This document shows, in pieces, positions 50,304 to 57,616 of a DNA stretch of 64,000 nt. The translations under genes and the position numbers were made by a program. The notes below the pieces were generated by a model. That model did not search any database and had not been told where the DNA came from. It saw nothing but the letters and a program-made list of their open reading frames with translations. How positions within the stretch are numbered: the first letter of the stretch is position 1; the number at the start of each line of letters is the position of its first letter. Source of the DNA: JAEUQQ01 sp963697285 (GTDB taxonomy: Bacteria; Acidobacteriota; Vicinamibacteria; Vicinamibacterales; JAFNAJ01); NCBI GenBank assembly GCA_963697285.1, contig CAVONI010000009.1, positions 1 to 64,000 of the forward strand. Direction: 5' to 3'.

Positions 50304-51725
50304 TCAGAGCAGCCGCGCCGCCATCTCCGCGATGCGCGACCGCATCACTTCGCGCATCATCAGATGTCCGAAGCAGGCCTGCCCCTTGAAGCGCTCGACC
50401 ACCTGCACAAGCCCGTTCGAGAGAGCGTTGATCTCCTTGCGATCGATCTGGTCGGGGTCTCCCGTGAGGATCACCCGTGAGCCTTCGCCGGCGCGCGTGA
50501 GCACGAGCTTCATGTCTTCCTGCGTGAGGTTCTGGCCGTCGTCCACGATGATGGCCGTGTCGTGGATCGAACGGCCGCGCAGGTAGTTGATGGGCGCGAC
50601 CTCGAGCGCCTTCGACTGCAGCAGGGCTTCGACCGTCGGGTGCGCAGCGTCCCTCTTCTCGCCGTGCATGTCGGCGACCTGGTTGGTCCAGCGCGAGTTG
50701 CCGTGCAGGCGCCGCATGATGAAGTCGAGGTTATCGACGATCGGCTTGGCCCACGGCGCCATCTTGTCGCCGAGGTCTCCGGGCAGGAAGCCGATCTCAC
50801 GGCCGGCCTCGGCGTTCAGCCGGTAGACCTCGATCCGCGAGACCCGCCCGGCGCGCAGCATCTCGTAGGCCGCGAGCAGGGCGATGAGCGTCTTGCCCGT
50901 GCCCGCGATGCCGACCAGGCTCACGACGAGAATCTGTTCGTCGAGGATGAGTTCGCGGGCACAGAACTGCTCGGGGCTGCACGGACCGAAGCGATCGGCG
51001 GGCTTCGTGCTGACGCGGCGCAGGTAGCCGGGTTCGTCGTGGTTCTTGTAGATGCCCCACGCGCTCTTGCCGCTCGACAACCGCAGCTCGCAGCACTGGT
51101 TGGCGCGCAGTTCCTTCACGTCGGTGAAGTCCTGCAGCACGTCGACCGGCAGGCGCTGTTCGTGGTGCAGGGTCGACAACAGGTTCGCGTGGTGCTCCGG
51201 CACCTCGATGCGCAGGCGGCCCGAGTAGAACTTCTCGAGTGAGGCGACCGGGCGGTCGCTGTAATAGTCCTCGGCGGTCAGCGCCCGCGCCCGCGCCTTG
51301 CAGCGCATGGCCGCATCGCGCGTGACGAGGATGACCTGTTCGTCCGGATGCTCGCGCTGATAGCGATCGGCCAGCAGGATGATGGCGTCGTCGGCGTACG
51401 TCTGGTTGAAGCCCGGCCACGCATGCCCGAGGTCGAGCGTGCCGCTGTGGAACTTGAGGAGCCCGCCGTTGAGCGGGATGCCCGTGCGCATCTCGTCGAC
51501 CGAGGCGCGGCTCTGTGTCTCGTCGAGGAAGCGCACCGTGCTGCGCGCCGTGTAACCCACGCCGTTGGTGGCGGTGCGGTGCCGATCGAGTTCCTGCAGG
51601 ACCGGAAAGGGCAGGACGACCGTGTTGTTCGTGGTGAGGTTCTGAAGCGCGTCGGGGGCGGACACGAGAATGCTGGTGTCAACGACGTATGTCTTGCGGT
51701 CATGTCCTGCGTCCGAGTCCGTCAT
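50304..51725 (-). CDS. PIN-PhoH family ATPase (PhoH2)
   Basis: A 473-residue protein with two parts. Residues 10-170 are a PIN nuclease domain (YVVDTSILVSAPDALQNL with acidic D16; TRDAAMRCKARA). Residues 240-473 are a PhoH ATPase with Walker A LVGIAGTGKTLIALL and a Walker B-like IIVDDGQNLTQEDMK, then LTGDPDQIDR. PhoH2 proteins are helicase/RNase enzymes that unwind and cut RNA. AGGAGG is 5 nt before the ATG. It stands alone with no partner antitoxin nearby. Confidence 0.93.
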   Translation of the reverse strand: MTDSDAGHDRKTYVVDTSILVSAPDALQNLTTNNTVVLPFPVLQELDRHRTATNGVGYTARSTVRFLDETQSRASVDEMRTGIPLNGGLLKFHSGTLDLGHAWPGFNQTYADDAIILLADRYQREHPDEQVILVTRDAAMRCKARARALTAEDYYSDRPVASLEKFYSGRLRIEVPEHHANLLSTLHHEQRLPVDVLQDFTDVKELRANQCCELRLSSGKSAWGIYKNHDEPGYLRRVSTKPADRFGPCSPEQFCARELILDEQILVVSLVGIAGTGKTLIALLAAYEMLRAGRVSRIEVYRLNAEAGREIGFLPGDLGDKMAPWAKPIVDNLDFIMRRLHGNSRWTNQVADMHGEKRDAAHPTVEALLQSKALEVAPINYLRGRSIHDTAIIVDDGQNLTQEDMKLVLTRAGEGSRVILTGDPDQIDRKEINALSNGLVQVVERFKGQACFGHLMMREVMRSRIAEMAARLL

Positions 51726-51973
51726 CAGACCTCCTGGTCTTGGCTCGAGGGCCTACCTGAGCGCAGGCCCGAGCACACGCGTATCCCATCCCCCTGACTG
51801 AAACCCATTCATGGTAGGAATGCCTCGTGGCGTCGGGGTGACGTTCAGGCGACGACGACGCGACAGCGTGGACAACGTGGAACGACACGACCGTCACACC
51901 GTCGGCGGCGTCGGCGACTCGAACTCCCGGGCGTCGTCGGACCCCGTTTCTCCGGGGTCGGCCATCCCCCCTG

Positions 51974-52807
51974 TCACGCCAGGCGCTTGATGAGCAGCAC
52001 CTCGTTCCCGAGTTCGTTGTAGAACATCTCGTCGACGACTTGCTTGGCCACCATCATCCCGAATCCGCCCGGCCGCAGGCCCATCTCGGCACGGCGCTGG
52101 AGATGCGCGATCGGGTCGTCCTCTCTGTTCGACAGGGCCGATCGATCGAGCTGGCGGCGATCGAATCCGGTGCCGGGGTCGCGAAAATGATAGACGATGG
52201 CCCGGTCGGTTCGGACTGCGGTCACGTTGACCACCTTCTCGGGATCGAATCCGGCCCCATGCTCCATGGCGTTCATCAGCATCTCGCGAAACGCCACCAA
52301 CAGGTTGTCGCGGTCGTCCTCGGTCAGGTCGCGGCGGTACTCGTTCATGAAGTGGACGAGGCGCTCGGCGGTCACGAACTGGCAACTGACCTTCAGCGAG
52401 ATCCAGTTGGGCAGCCCCGATTCCACCGAGATGCCGTCACGCCACTGGACGGCATCAATGGCGCGCCTCGACATGTCCGCGACGTCGGTGACGTCGAACG
52501 GCGCGACGAAGCACGCAAAGACGTGGGCGCGAAGCGCTGCGATGAACTCACCCGGAGCTGCTGCCGGCGCGAGCACGATGGCCTTGAGCCCGGGGCGTGA
52601 CACCCGAAGCTCATCCACAAGGGCAAGGTCGTCCTGGATCGGCGTGTCGGGGTCCGTGAGGACCACGTCGGTCGCTCGCGCCCGCACGTGGTGGACCGCG
52701 TCGACGTTGCCGGCGGCGGTCACGATCTCGCAATCGGCCAGCGCGCCGGATCGTTCCAGCCCTTTCCTGAGGCCGTGGTGGTCGCCAATCAGCAGGATGC
52801 GTGGCAT
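51974..52807 (-). CDS. Receiver-like domain fused to an RsbW-type HATPase domain
   Basis: A 277-residue cytoplasmic protein. Residues 1-120 resemble a receiver (PRILLIGDHHGLRKGLERSG, VLTDPDTPIQDDLALVDELR), but with the usual central Asp in a TDPDTP context. Residues 140-277 are an anti-sigma-type HATPase (LLVAFREMLMNAMEHGAGFD with the N-box, GLRPGGFGMMVAKQVVDEMF). There is no HisKA domain. The likely role is a phospho-controlled partner-switching kinase or anti-sigma factor. No anti-anti-sigma gene is adjacent. Confidence 0.85.
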   Translation of the reverse strand: MPRILLIGDHHGLRKGLERSGALADCEIVTAAGNVDAVHHVRARATDVVLTDPDTPIQDDLALVDELRVSRPGLKAIVLAPAAAPGEFIAALRAHVFACFVAPFDVTDVADMSRRAIDAVQWRDGISVESGLPNWISLKVSCQFVTAERLVHFMNEYRRDLTEDDRDNLLVAFREMLMNAMEHGAGFDPEKVVNVTAVRTDRAIVYHFRDPGTGFDRRQLDRSALSNREDDPIAHLQRRAEMGLRPGGFGMMVAKQVVDEMFYNELGNEVLLIKRLA

Positions 52808-53033
52808 GGTCTCGTCCTCCTTGCGGGCGCGGGTCGCAACGTGCGACTGCCTGTGGCGACGCCGGACTGGATTCAGGCACGTGAGCCGCCCGGGCAGGGT
52901 TCGACGTGAGCGAGGGTCATTCTACGCTCGTCCGGAGGTGACGGCGCGCGTCCGATCGGATGCGATTCGCGCTGGACGCCGCCCGTGCAGCAATGGCGTC
53001 GCCTCCGGCATATGATCCCGGCCGGGAGGCGCC

Positions 53034-54419
53034 ATGTTCGCACCGGAAACGTACCGCGACAGACGAGGGATGCTCCAGGACACCTTGACCGGGCAGGGCG
53101 AACACGGCCTGCTGCTGTTCCTGGGCAACGACGAGAGTCCCTGCAACTACGCCGACAACACCTATCCGTACCGGCAGGACAGCACGTTCCTCTACTACCT
53201 CGGCATCGACCGTCCCGGCTTCGCCGCCGTGATCGATCTCGACGATGGCAGCACCACGGTCTTCGCCGACGACCTCGGCATCGACGCCATCGTCTGGATG
53301 GGACCGCAGCCCTCGACCGCCGAACTGGCAGCGCGCGCGGGCGTCGACGACACCGCACCGGCCCGAGCCCTGGTCGACCGCGTCGCCGGCGCGAGGGCAA
53401 GCGGACGGCGTGTCCACACGCTTCCCCCATATCGTGCCGAGAACATGCTCCGCCTGATGGCCCTCCTGGATCAGCGCAGCGTGCCCGAAGCGAGCGTGCC
53501 GTTCGTCCGCGCAGTGGTGGAACAGCGCGCCGTGAAGTCGAGCGAGGAACTCGCAGAGATCGAGGGCGCCGTCGATCTCACGATCGACATGCACCTGGCC
53601 GGTATGCGCATGGCGCGGCCCGGCATGCGCGAGGCCGACATCGCGGCCAGGGTCACCGAGGTCGCCCTCGCAGGCGGCGCGGGCCTGTCGTTCCCGGTGA
53701 TCGCGACCATCCATGGCGAAACGCTGCACAACCACTTCCACGGCAACGTCCTGAAGTCGGGCGACGCGTTCCTCCTCGATTGCGGCGCCGAGAGTCACGG
53801 GCACTATGCCGGCGACCTGAGCAGCACGTTTCCGGTCGACCCAACGTTCACCAGCCGGCAGAAGGACATCTACCGCATCGTCCTCGACGCGCACCTCGCG
53901 GCCGTGGCGGCCGTCGCGCCGCTCGTGCCCATGCGCGAGGTGCACCGCGTGGCGTGCCGGCGCATCGCCGAGGGCATGAAGTCGCTCGGCCTGATGCGCG
54001 GCGACATGGACGAGGCCGTGGAGGCTGGCGCCCATGCGCTGTTCTTCCAGTGCGGGACGGGACACATGCTCGGCCTCGACGTGCACGACATGGAGGACCT
54101 CGGCGAGGTCTACGTGGGGTACGAGGGCCAGCCGAAGTCCACGCAGTTCGGCCTCAAGAGCCTGCGGCTCGCGCGCCCGTTGAAGCCTGGCTTCGTCTTC
54201 ACCATCGAGCCGGGCGTCTACTTCATCCCGGAGTTGGTCAGCCAGTGGCAGGCCGAGGGCCGCTTCACCGACTTCGTGAATTACGCCGAGGTAGTGCGCT
54301 GGCTCGGCGCGGGCGGGATGCGCATCGAGGAGAACCTCGCGATCACCGCTGACGGATCGCGCATCCTCGGCAAGTGGCGGCCCCGTACGATCGAGGAGGT
54401 CGAAGCCGAGCGCGGCTGA
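53034..54419 (+). CDS. Xaa-Pro aminopeptidase (M24B, PepP-like)
   Basis: A 461-residue metallopeptidase. The N-terminal creatinase/prolidase domain (YRDRRGMLQDTLTGQGEHGL; STFLYYLGIDRPGFAAVIDL) is followed by the catalytic pita-bread fold with metal ligands D249, D261 (LLDCGAESHGHYAGDLSSTF), H344 (GTGHMLGLDVHDME), and the late Glu residues in FTIEPGVYFIP and MRIEENLAIT. It removes N-terminal residues before proline in the cytoplasm. No signal peptide. The start at 53034 is preceded by GGGAGG. Confidence 0.92.
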   Translation: MFAPETYRDRRGMLQDTLTGQGEHGLLLFLGNDESPCNYADNTYPYRQDSTFLYYLGIDRPGFAAVIDLDDGSTTVFADDLGIDAIVWMGPQPSTAELAARAGVDDTAPARALVDRVAGARASGRRVHTLPPYRAENMLRLMALLDQRSVPEASVPFVRAVVEQRAVKSSEELAEIEGAVDLTIDMHLAGMRMARPGMREADIAARVTEVALAGGAGLSFPVIATIHGETLHNHFHGNVLKSGDAFLLDCGAESHGHYAGDLSSTFPVDPTFTSRQKDIYRIVLDAHLAAVAAVAPLVPMREVHRVACRRIAEGMKSLGLMRGDMDEAVEAGAHALFFQCGTGHMLGLDVHDMEDLGEVYVGYEGQPKSTQFGLKSLRLARPLKPGFVFTIEPGVYFIPELVSQWQAEGRFTDFVNYAEVVRWLGAGGMRIEENLAITADGSRILGKWRPRTIEEVEAERG

Positions 54420-54479
54420 CGAACCGACCGGTACCCGCGACGCACGGCGCACACGCCGGCCGCGCTGTTCCGCCAGGGC

Positions 54480-54540
54480 GAGACGCTAGCCGGCGCCGGC
54501 GAAGGCCTGAGGCCAATCGAGAGCCGTCGGCCACCCGCTG
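54480..54540 (-). pseudogene. Remnant of a PIN-toxin gene
   Basis: About 40 bp match the interior of the intact PIN toxin gene at 57051-57095 with one mismatch. Read on the minus strand it gives PTALDWPQAFAGAG then a stop, against PTALDWPQAFAGACE in the intact protein. The rest of the toxin is not visible. The stretch 54420-54691 otherwise shows nothing else. Confidence 0.55.
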
Positions 54541-54691
54541 GGCGAACCTCGCGCGACCGCTCCTCGAGTTCGACGGCACGGCCACCGTACGTGACCAGTC
54601 GCGATGACAGGTCTCCGGAGGCGTCTGTGGCCATCCGCGCCAACTGTGCCGGATTCCTGTTGACGTCCCTGGGCACCTTATTTGCTCAGCT

Positions 54692-55132
54692 ATGGCCCTC
54701 ATGCGCATCTGGCCCCTTGTTGTACTCATCTCCGGACTCTCGTTCGCGGCCTGTGGGGGCAGTGGATCGCCGACCAGCCCCAGTTCCACGTCCACGAGCA
54801 CCTCGAGCGGCGGCAGCCACAACGCCGGCCGCGACTGCACCAGTTGCCATCGCTTCACGCTCGCGGGCACGGCGTACAAGGCCGACGGCACCACGGTCTA
54901 CCCGCGCGCCGTCATACGACTGACGACCGCCGTCGATGGCGGAACGACGGTGGCCACGCTCACCGCCGACGCCAGCGGCAACTTCTACACCTCGGCATCG
55001 GTCGCCTTCGGGCAAGGGCTCTACGCCACGGCCACCGGAACGACGGGCGCGACGAGATCGATGGTGGCAGCCGTCACAGCAGGTAGCTGCAACAGTTGCC
55101 ACACGGCGGGGAGCCGGCTGATCGTGAACTGA
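54692..55132 (+). CDS. Di-haem cytochrome c-type lipoprotein
   Basis: A 146-residue lipoprotein. The lipobox LSFAAC ends at C21. Then a Ser/Thr-rich spacer, the first haem motif C49-T-S-C52-H53, an immunoglobulin- or CarboxypepD-like beta domain (TLAGTAYKADGTTVYPRAVI) and the second haem motif C133-N-S-C136-H137. It is probably anchored in the outer or inner membrane, facing the periplasm, and acts in electron transfer. The pattern resembles small haem proteins from metal-reducing bacteria, and an MtrB/PioB-type barrel is at the window end, but no direct link is shown. ATG 54692 or 54701. Confidence 0.85.
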   Translation: MALMRIWPLVVLISGLSFAACGGSGSPTSPSSTSTSTSSGGSHNAGRDCTSCHRFTLAGTAYKADGTTVYPRAVIRLTTAVDGGTTVATLTADASGNFYTSASVAFGQGLYATATGTTGATRSMVAAVTAGSCNSCHTAGSRLIVN

Positions 55133-55376
55133 TGCACCGGGGTCGCGGCCCCGGCGAACCCGGGTCGAACTCAAGATCGCGAAGGCGTGTGTCTATGGTG
55201 GCATGGCCGTGGCCCACGCCGTGCCGCCTCCCGAGCGGTTCAAGATGGCGGCCGGCCCCGCGGCCGCGCACCTGTGGCACTGCTGACAGCTCCGCTCTTC
55301 GCCGGCCTCGTGATCGACCAGGAAACTGCGGGGCGACGATGACCCAACTGACGGGCGACGTCTTGTGGAGACCGCG

Positions 55377-56783
55377 CTATGGCGTCGCCGGTCGGACGAG
55401 CGGTGGCAGCAGATCCAGGATGCCGTCGACGATGGCCGTCTCCGCGCAGCCGGGTTTGACTGGCGAATTGAGCACCGAGAAGATCTGGTGGGCGTATGAC
55501 GCGTCGTCGGGCACATAGCCAGCCCTCGACATGCCGTTTGCCCGCGCCGTCAGCATGGTCCTCGCGTATGGTGACTCCTTCTTGAGCCGCAGGCCAATGG
55601 CTGCGTAGGGAATCGCGTTCACCTGTGCGATCGCCACGTCGCCCAGGACGAGCACGCCCAGCCGGATGTCGATCGGGTCGGCATCTGTGTATGTGCCCGC
55701 CACGCCGCTGCGCCCGACATCAGTCCGTTTACGCCCCGGGCAGGTGATCGTCTTGTGGTTCGCATAGATCCCGACGCTCGACAGGTCTCGCGAATCGTCG
55801 GCGCTCCTCATGGCGTGCAGGACCTCCTCACCGAGCATCTGCCCCATCGTGAGCACCATCCGCTTCTGCTGGTTCATCAGCTTGGCAACGCGGGGATCGT
55901 TCCGGTCGAGCCCCACGCCTCCGGGCGGCGGCATCGCGTTGCTGATGTCCTGGCCACGCTTCGCGTAGTCCTTGATCCGGATCTCGCGGAGGTCGTACGT
56001 CTGCTGGAAGAAGATCGGATTCTGGTCGCCGTGCGCGCCGAGCGAGAGTGCCGCGACCACCGTGTCGTCGTACGACTCCTCGATGTACCGCGAGGTCTCG
56101 CCCGTGATGTCGCCGCTGACGAGGTCGAGCACGCCGGCAATCACGTTGAACACGGCGTAGTTGTAGTACACGGCGATCGGAGCGCCGCTCAGCGACACGA
56201 ACTCGACGACACGCACCGACTTGTCGGACACGCCGTCGTAGTTGGGACCTTCCCACCAGCCGTTGGTCTTCCGGTCGATGTTGTCGCGGTTCACGTTGAT
56301 GTACGACACGCCGGTGCCGTAACGCAGGCGCGCGGGCTGGAGCTTCTCCTTCGCCTGCTTCACCGAGGCGAAGATCTTGTCCTCGAAGACGGCATTCCGG
56401 ACGGGCGGGGCCCCCGGCCCTGGCGGCCCGCTGCTGGTGGGAGAACTGTGCGTGCCGGTCCCAGCCAGGACGATGTTCCCGACGGGGATGCCGAGTTCCG
56501 ACGCGATGCGGTCGTTCACGCGGCTCGCGATCGCATCCGACAGGGATATCACGTCGACCGTGACGAGCGCGGCGCTCGTCGTCCCGTTGTCGATGACGAT
56601 GGCCCGCGAGTAGACGTGGTCGAGCACGCCGAGGTACTGCTTCGGTAAGTCACTCGACGCAGGCGTGATGTCGATCCTGGCCGCGCCCACTCGCAGGGGA
56701 CCTGGCGGCGCAGGCTGGGCCTGGCTGCCGGCTGCGATAGCGAAGGAGAGTGCGGATAGCAGGGCGGTGATGTGTGGTCGCAT
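55377..56783 (-). CDS. Neutral/alkaline ceramidase-like exported protein
   Basis: A 468-residue protein with a signal peptide (MRPHITALLSALSFAIAAGS-QAQ). It contains the family features LRVGAARIDITPASSDLPKQ, GTGTHSSPTSSGP (the metal/Ser motif region), and SLGAHGDQNPIFFQ. The typical neutral ceramidase C-terminal immunoglobulin-like domain is missing, so it is shorter (about 468 against 650 or more residues). It may hydrolyse an N-acyl amide in the periplasm. The ATG at 56783 has GGGAG upstream. The region 55133-55376 shows no gene. Confidence 0.85.
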   Translation of the reverse strand: MRPHITALLSALSFAIAAGSQAQPAPPGPLRVGAARIDITPASSDLPKQYLGVLDHVYSRAIVIDNGTTSAALVTVDVISLSDAIASRVNDRIASELGIPVGNIVLAGTGTHSSPTSSGPPGPGAPPVRNAVFEDKIFASVKQAKEKLQPARLRYGTGVSYINVNRDNIDRKTNGWWEGPNYDGVSDKSVRVVEFVSLSGAPIAVYYNYAVFNVIAGVLDLVSGDITGETSRYIEESYDDTVVAALSLGAHGDQNPIFFQQTYDLREIRIKDYAKRGQDISNAMPPPGGVGLDRNDPRVAKLMNQQKRMVLTMGQMLGEEVLHAMRSADDSRDLSSVGIYANHKTITCPGRKRTDVGRSGVAGTYTDADPIDIRLGVLVLGDVAIAQVNAIPYAAIGLRLKKESPYARTMLTARANGMSRAGYVPDDASYAHQIFSVLNSPVKPGCAETAIVDGILDLLPPLVRPATP

Positions 56784-56850
56784 TGGACGTCCAATCTCCC
56801 TGAATAGCAGGCGGTGTCTGGTCGTGCTCGTCGCCGTCCACCGCGATCGC

Positions 56851-57324
56851 CTAGGCGGGGCCGCGGCGCGGCGCTCGTGACGTGGTTCGCTTGATGTCGA
56901 CGGTCTTGAGCCCCGTGGCCCTGGCCGCGGCCAGTTGACGGTCATCGGCCGAGACGAACACCTTGCACCCGAGCGCTCGCGCGGCGGCGACATGCAGCAG
57001 GTCCAGGCTACGCGTCAGCAGCGTCGCGGTGCACGATTCCGACAACTCACAGGCGCCGGCGAAGGCCTGAGGCCAGTCGAGAGCCGTCGGCACGAGACGC
57101 TGCGCCTCGACGTCGTCGCGAACCTGCGCCCTGATGGCGCGATGTTCGGCGGCGGTGATGCTCTTGCGCCCCAGCAGCAAGGCGAACGCGTTGGCGACTT
57201 CGAACTCGTGCAGCAGCGTGTACGGCACCTGCGGCGTCTTGCGCAGCACCGCTCGCGCCCTTGGGGAGAACCGCTCGGGAACGTATACCGCCACCAGTGC
57301 GCTCGAATCGATGTAGCTCGTCAC
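56851..57324 (-). CDS. PIN-domain ribonuclease toxin (VapC-like)
   Basis: A 157-residue PIN protein with catalytic acidic residues in MTSYIDSSALVAVY (D6), LLHEFEVANAFALL, LTRSLDLLHVAAARALGCKV and FVSADDRQLAAARATGLKTV. Its ATG overlaps the stop of the antitoxin gene (ATGA). A 40-bp piece of this gene is repeated upstream at 54.5 kb. Confidence 0.9.
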   Translation of the reverse strand: MTSYIDSSALVAVYVPERFSPRARAVLRKTPQVPYTLLHEFEVANAFALLLGRKSITAAEHRAIRAQVRDDVEAQRLVPTALDWPQAFAGACELSESCTATLLTRSLDLLHVAAARALGCKVFVSADDRQLAAARATGLKTVDIKRTTSRAPRRGPA

Positions 57325-57572
57325 CGGCTTCCGCGGCCCTCCGACACCGCGTCCGACGCCGAGGACGACAACACGCGCTCACCGAACACGGCACGCGTCC
57401 GCGCGACGAGGTCGGGCCACGGCGCCGGCATCTCATCCGTGCGGATGGGCGCCAACCTGGCGACAGCGCGGCGGCGGCGCGTCACCTCGATGACCTGACC
57501 GCGCTCGACACTGGCCAGTACCCGCTTGAGGTTTCGCTGCAGTTCGCGTATCGACATCGAAGCTGTCTGCAT
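57321..57572 (-). CDS. Phd/YefM-type antitoxin of the PIN module
   Basis: An 83-residue protein. The N-terminal Phd fold is MSIRELQRNLKRVLASVERG, QVIEVTRRRRAVARLAP; the C-terminal tail (PWPDLVARTRAVFGERVLSS) would bind the toxin. Start choices are MQTASMSIREL at 57572 or MSIREL at 57557. It overlaps the toxin start. Confidence 0.88.
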   Translation of the reverse strand: MQTASMSIRELQRNLKRVLASVERGQVIEVTRRRRAVARLAPIRTDEMPAPWPDLVARTRAVFGERVLSSSASDAVSEGRGSR

Positions 57573-57616
57573 GCATGACATTTTGTCTGACATCACGTCG
57601 ACGGTCAAGACTCGCG

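Noticed and set aside
52917..54452. A 511-residue minus-strand frame across the Xaa-Pro aminopeptidase
   Set aside because: Antisense shadow of a well-supported M24 peptidase.
54692..55132. Direct assignment of the di-haem lipoprotein to the MtrB-type conduit
   Set aside because: The genes are almost 8 kb apart with unrelated genes between; only a weak functional link can be suggested.
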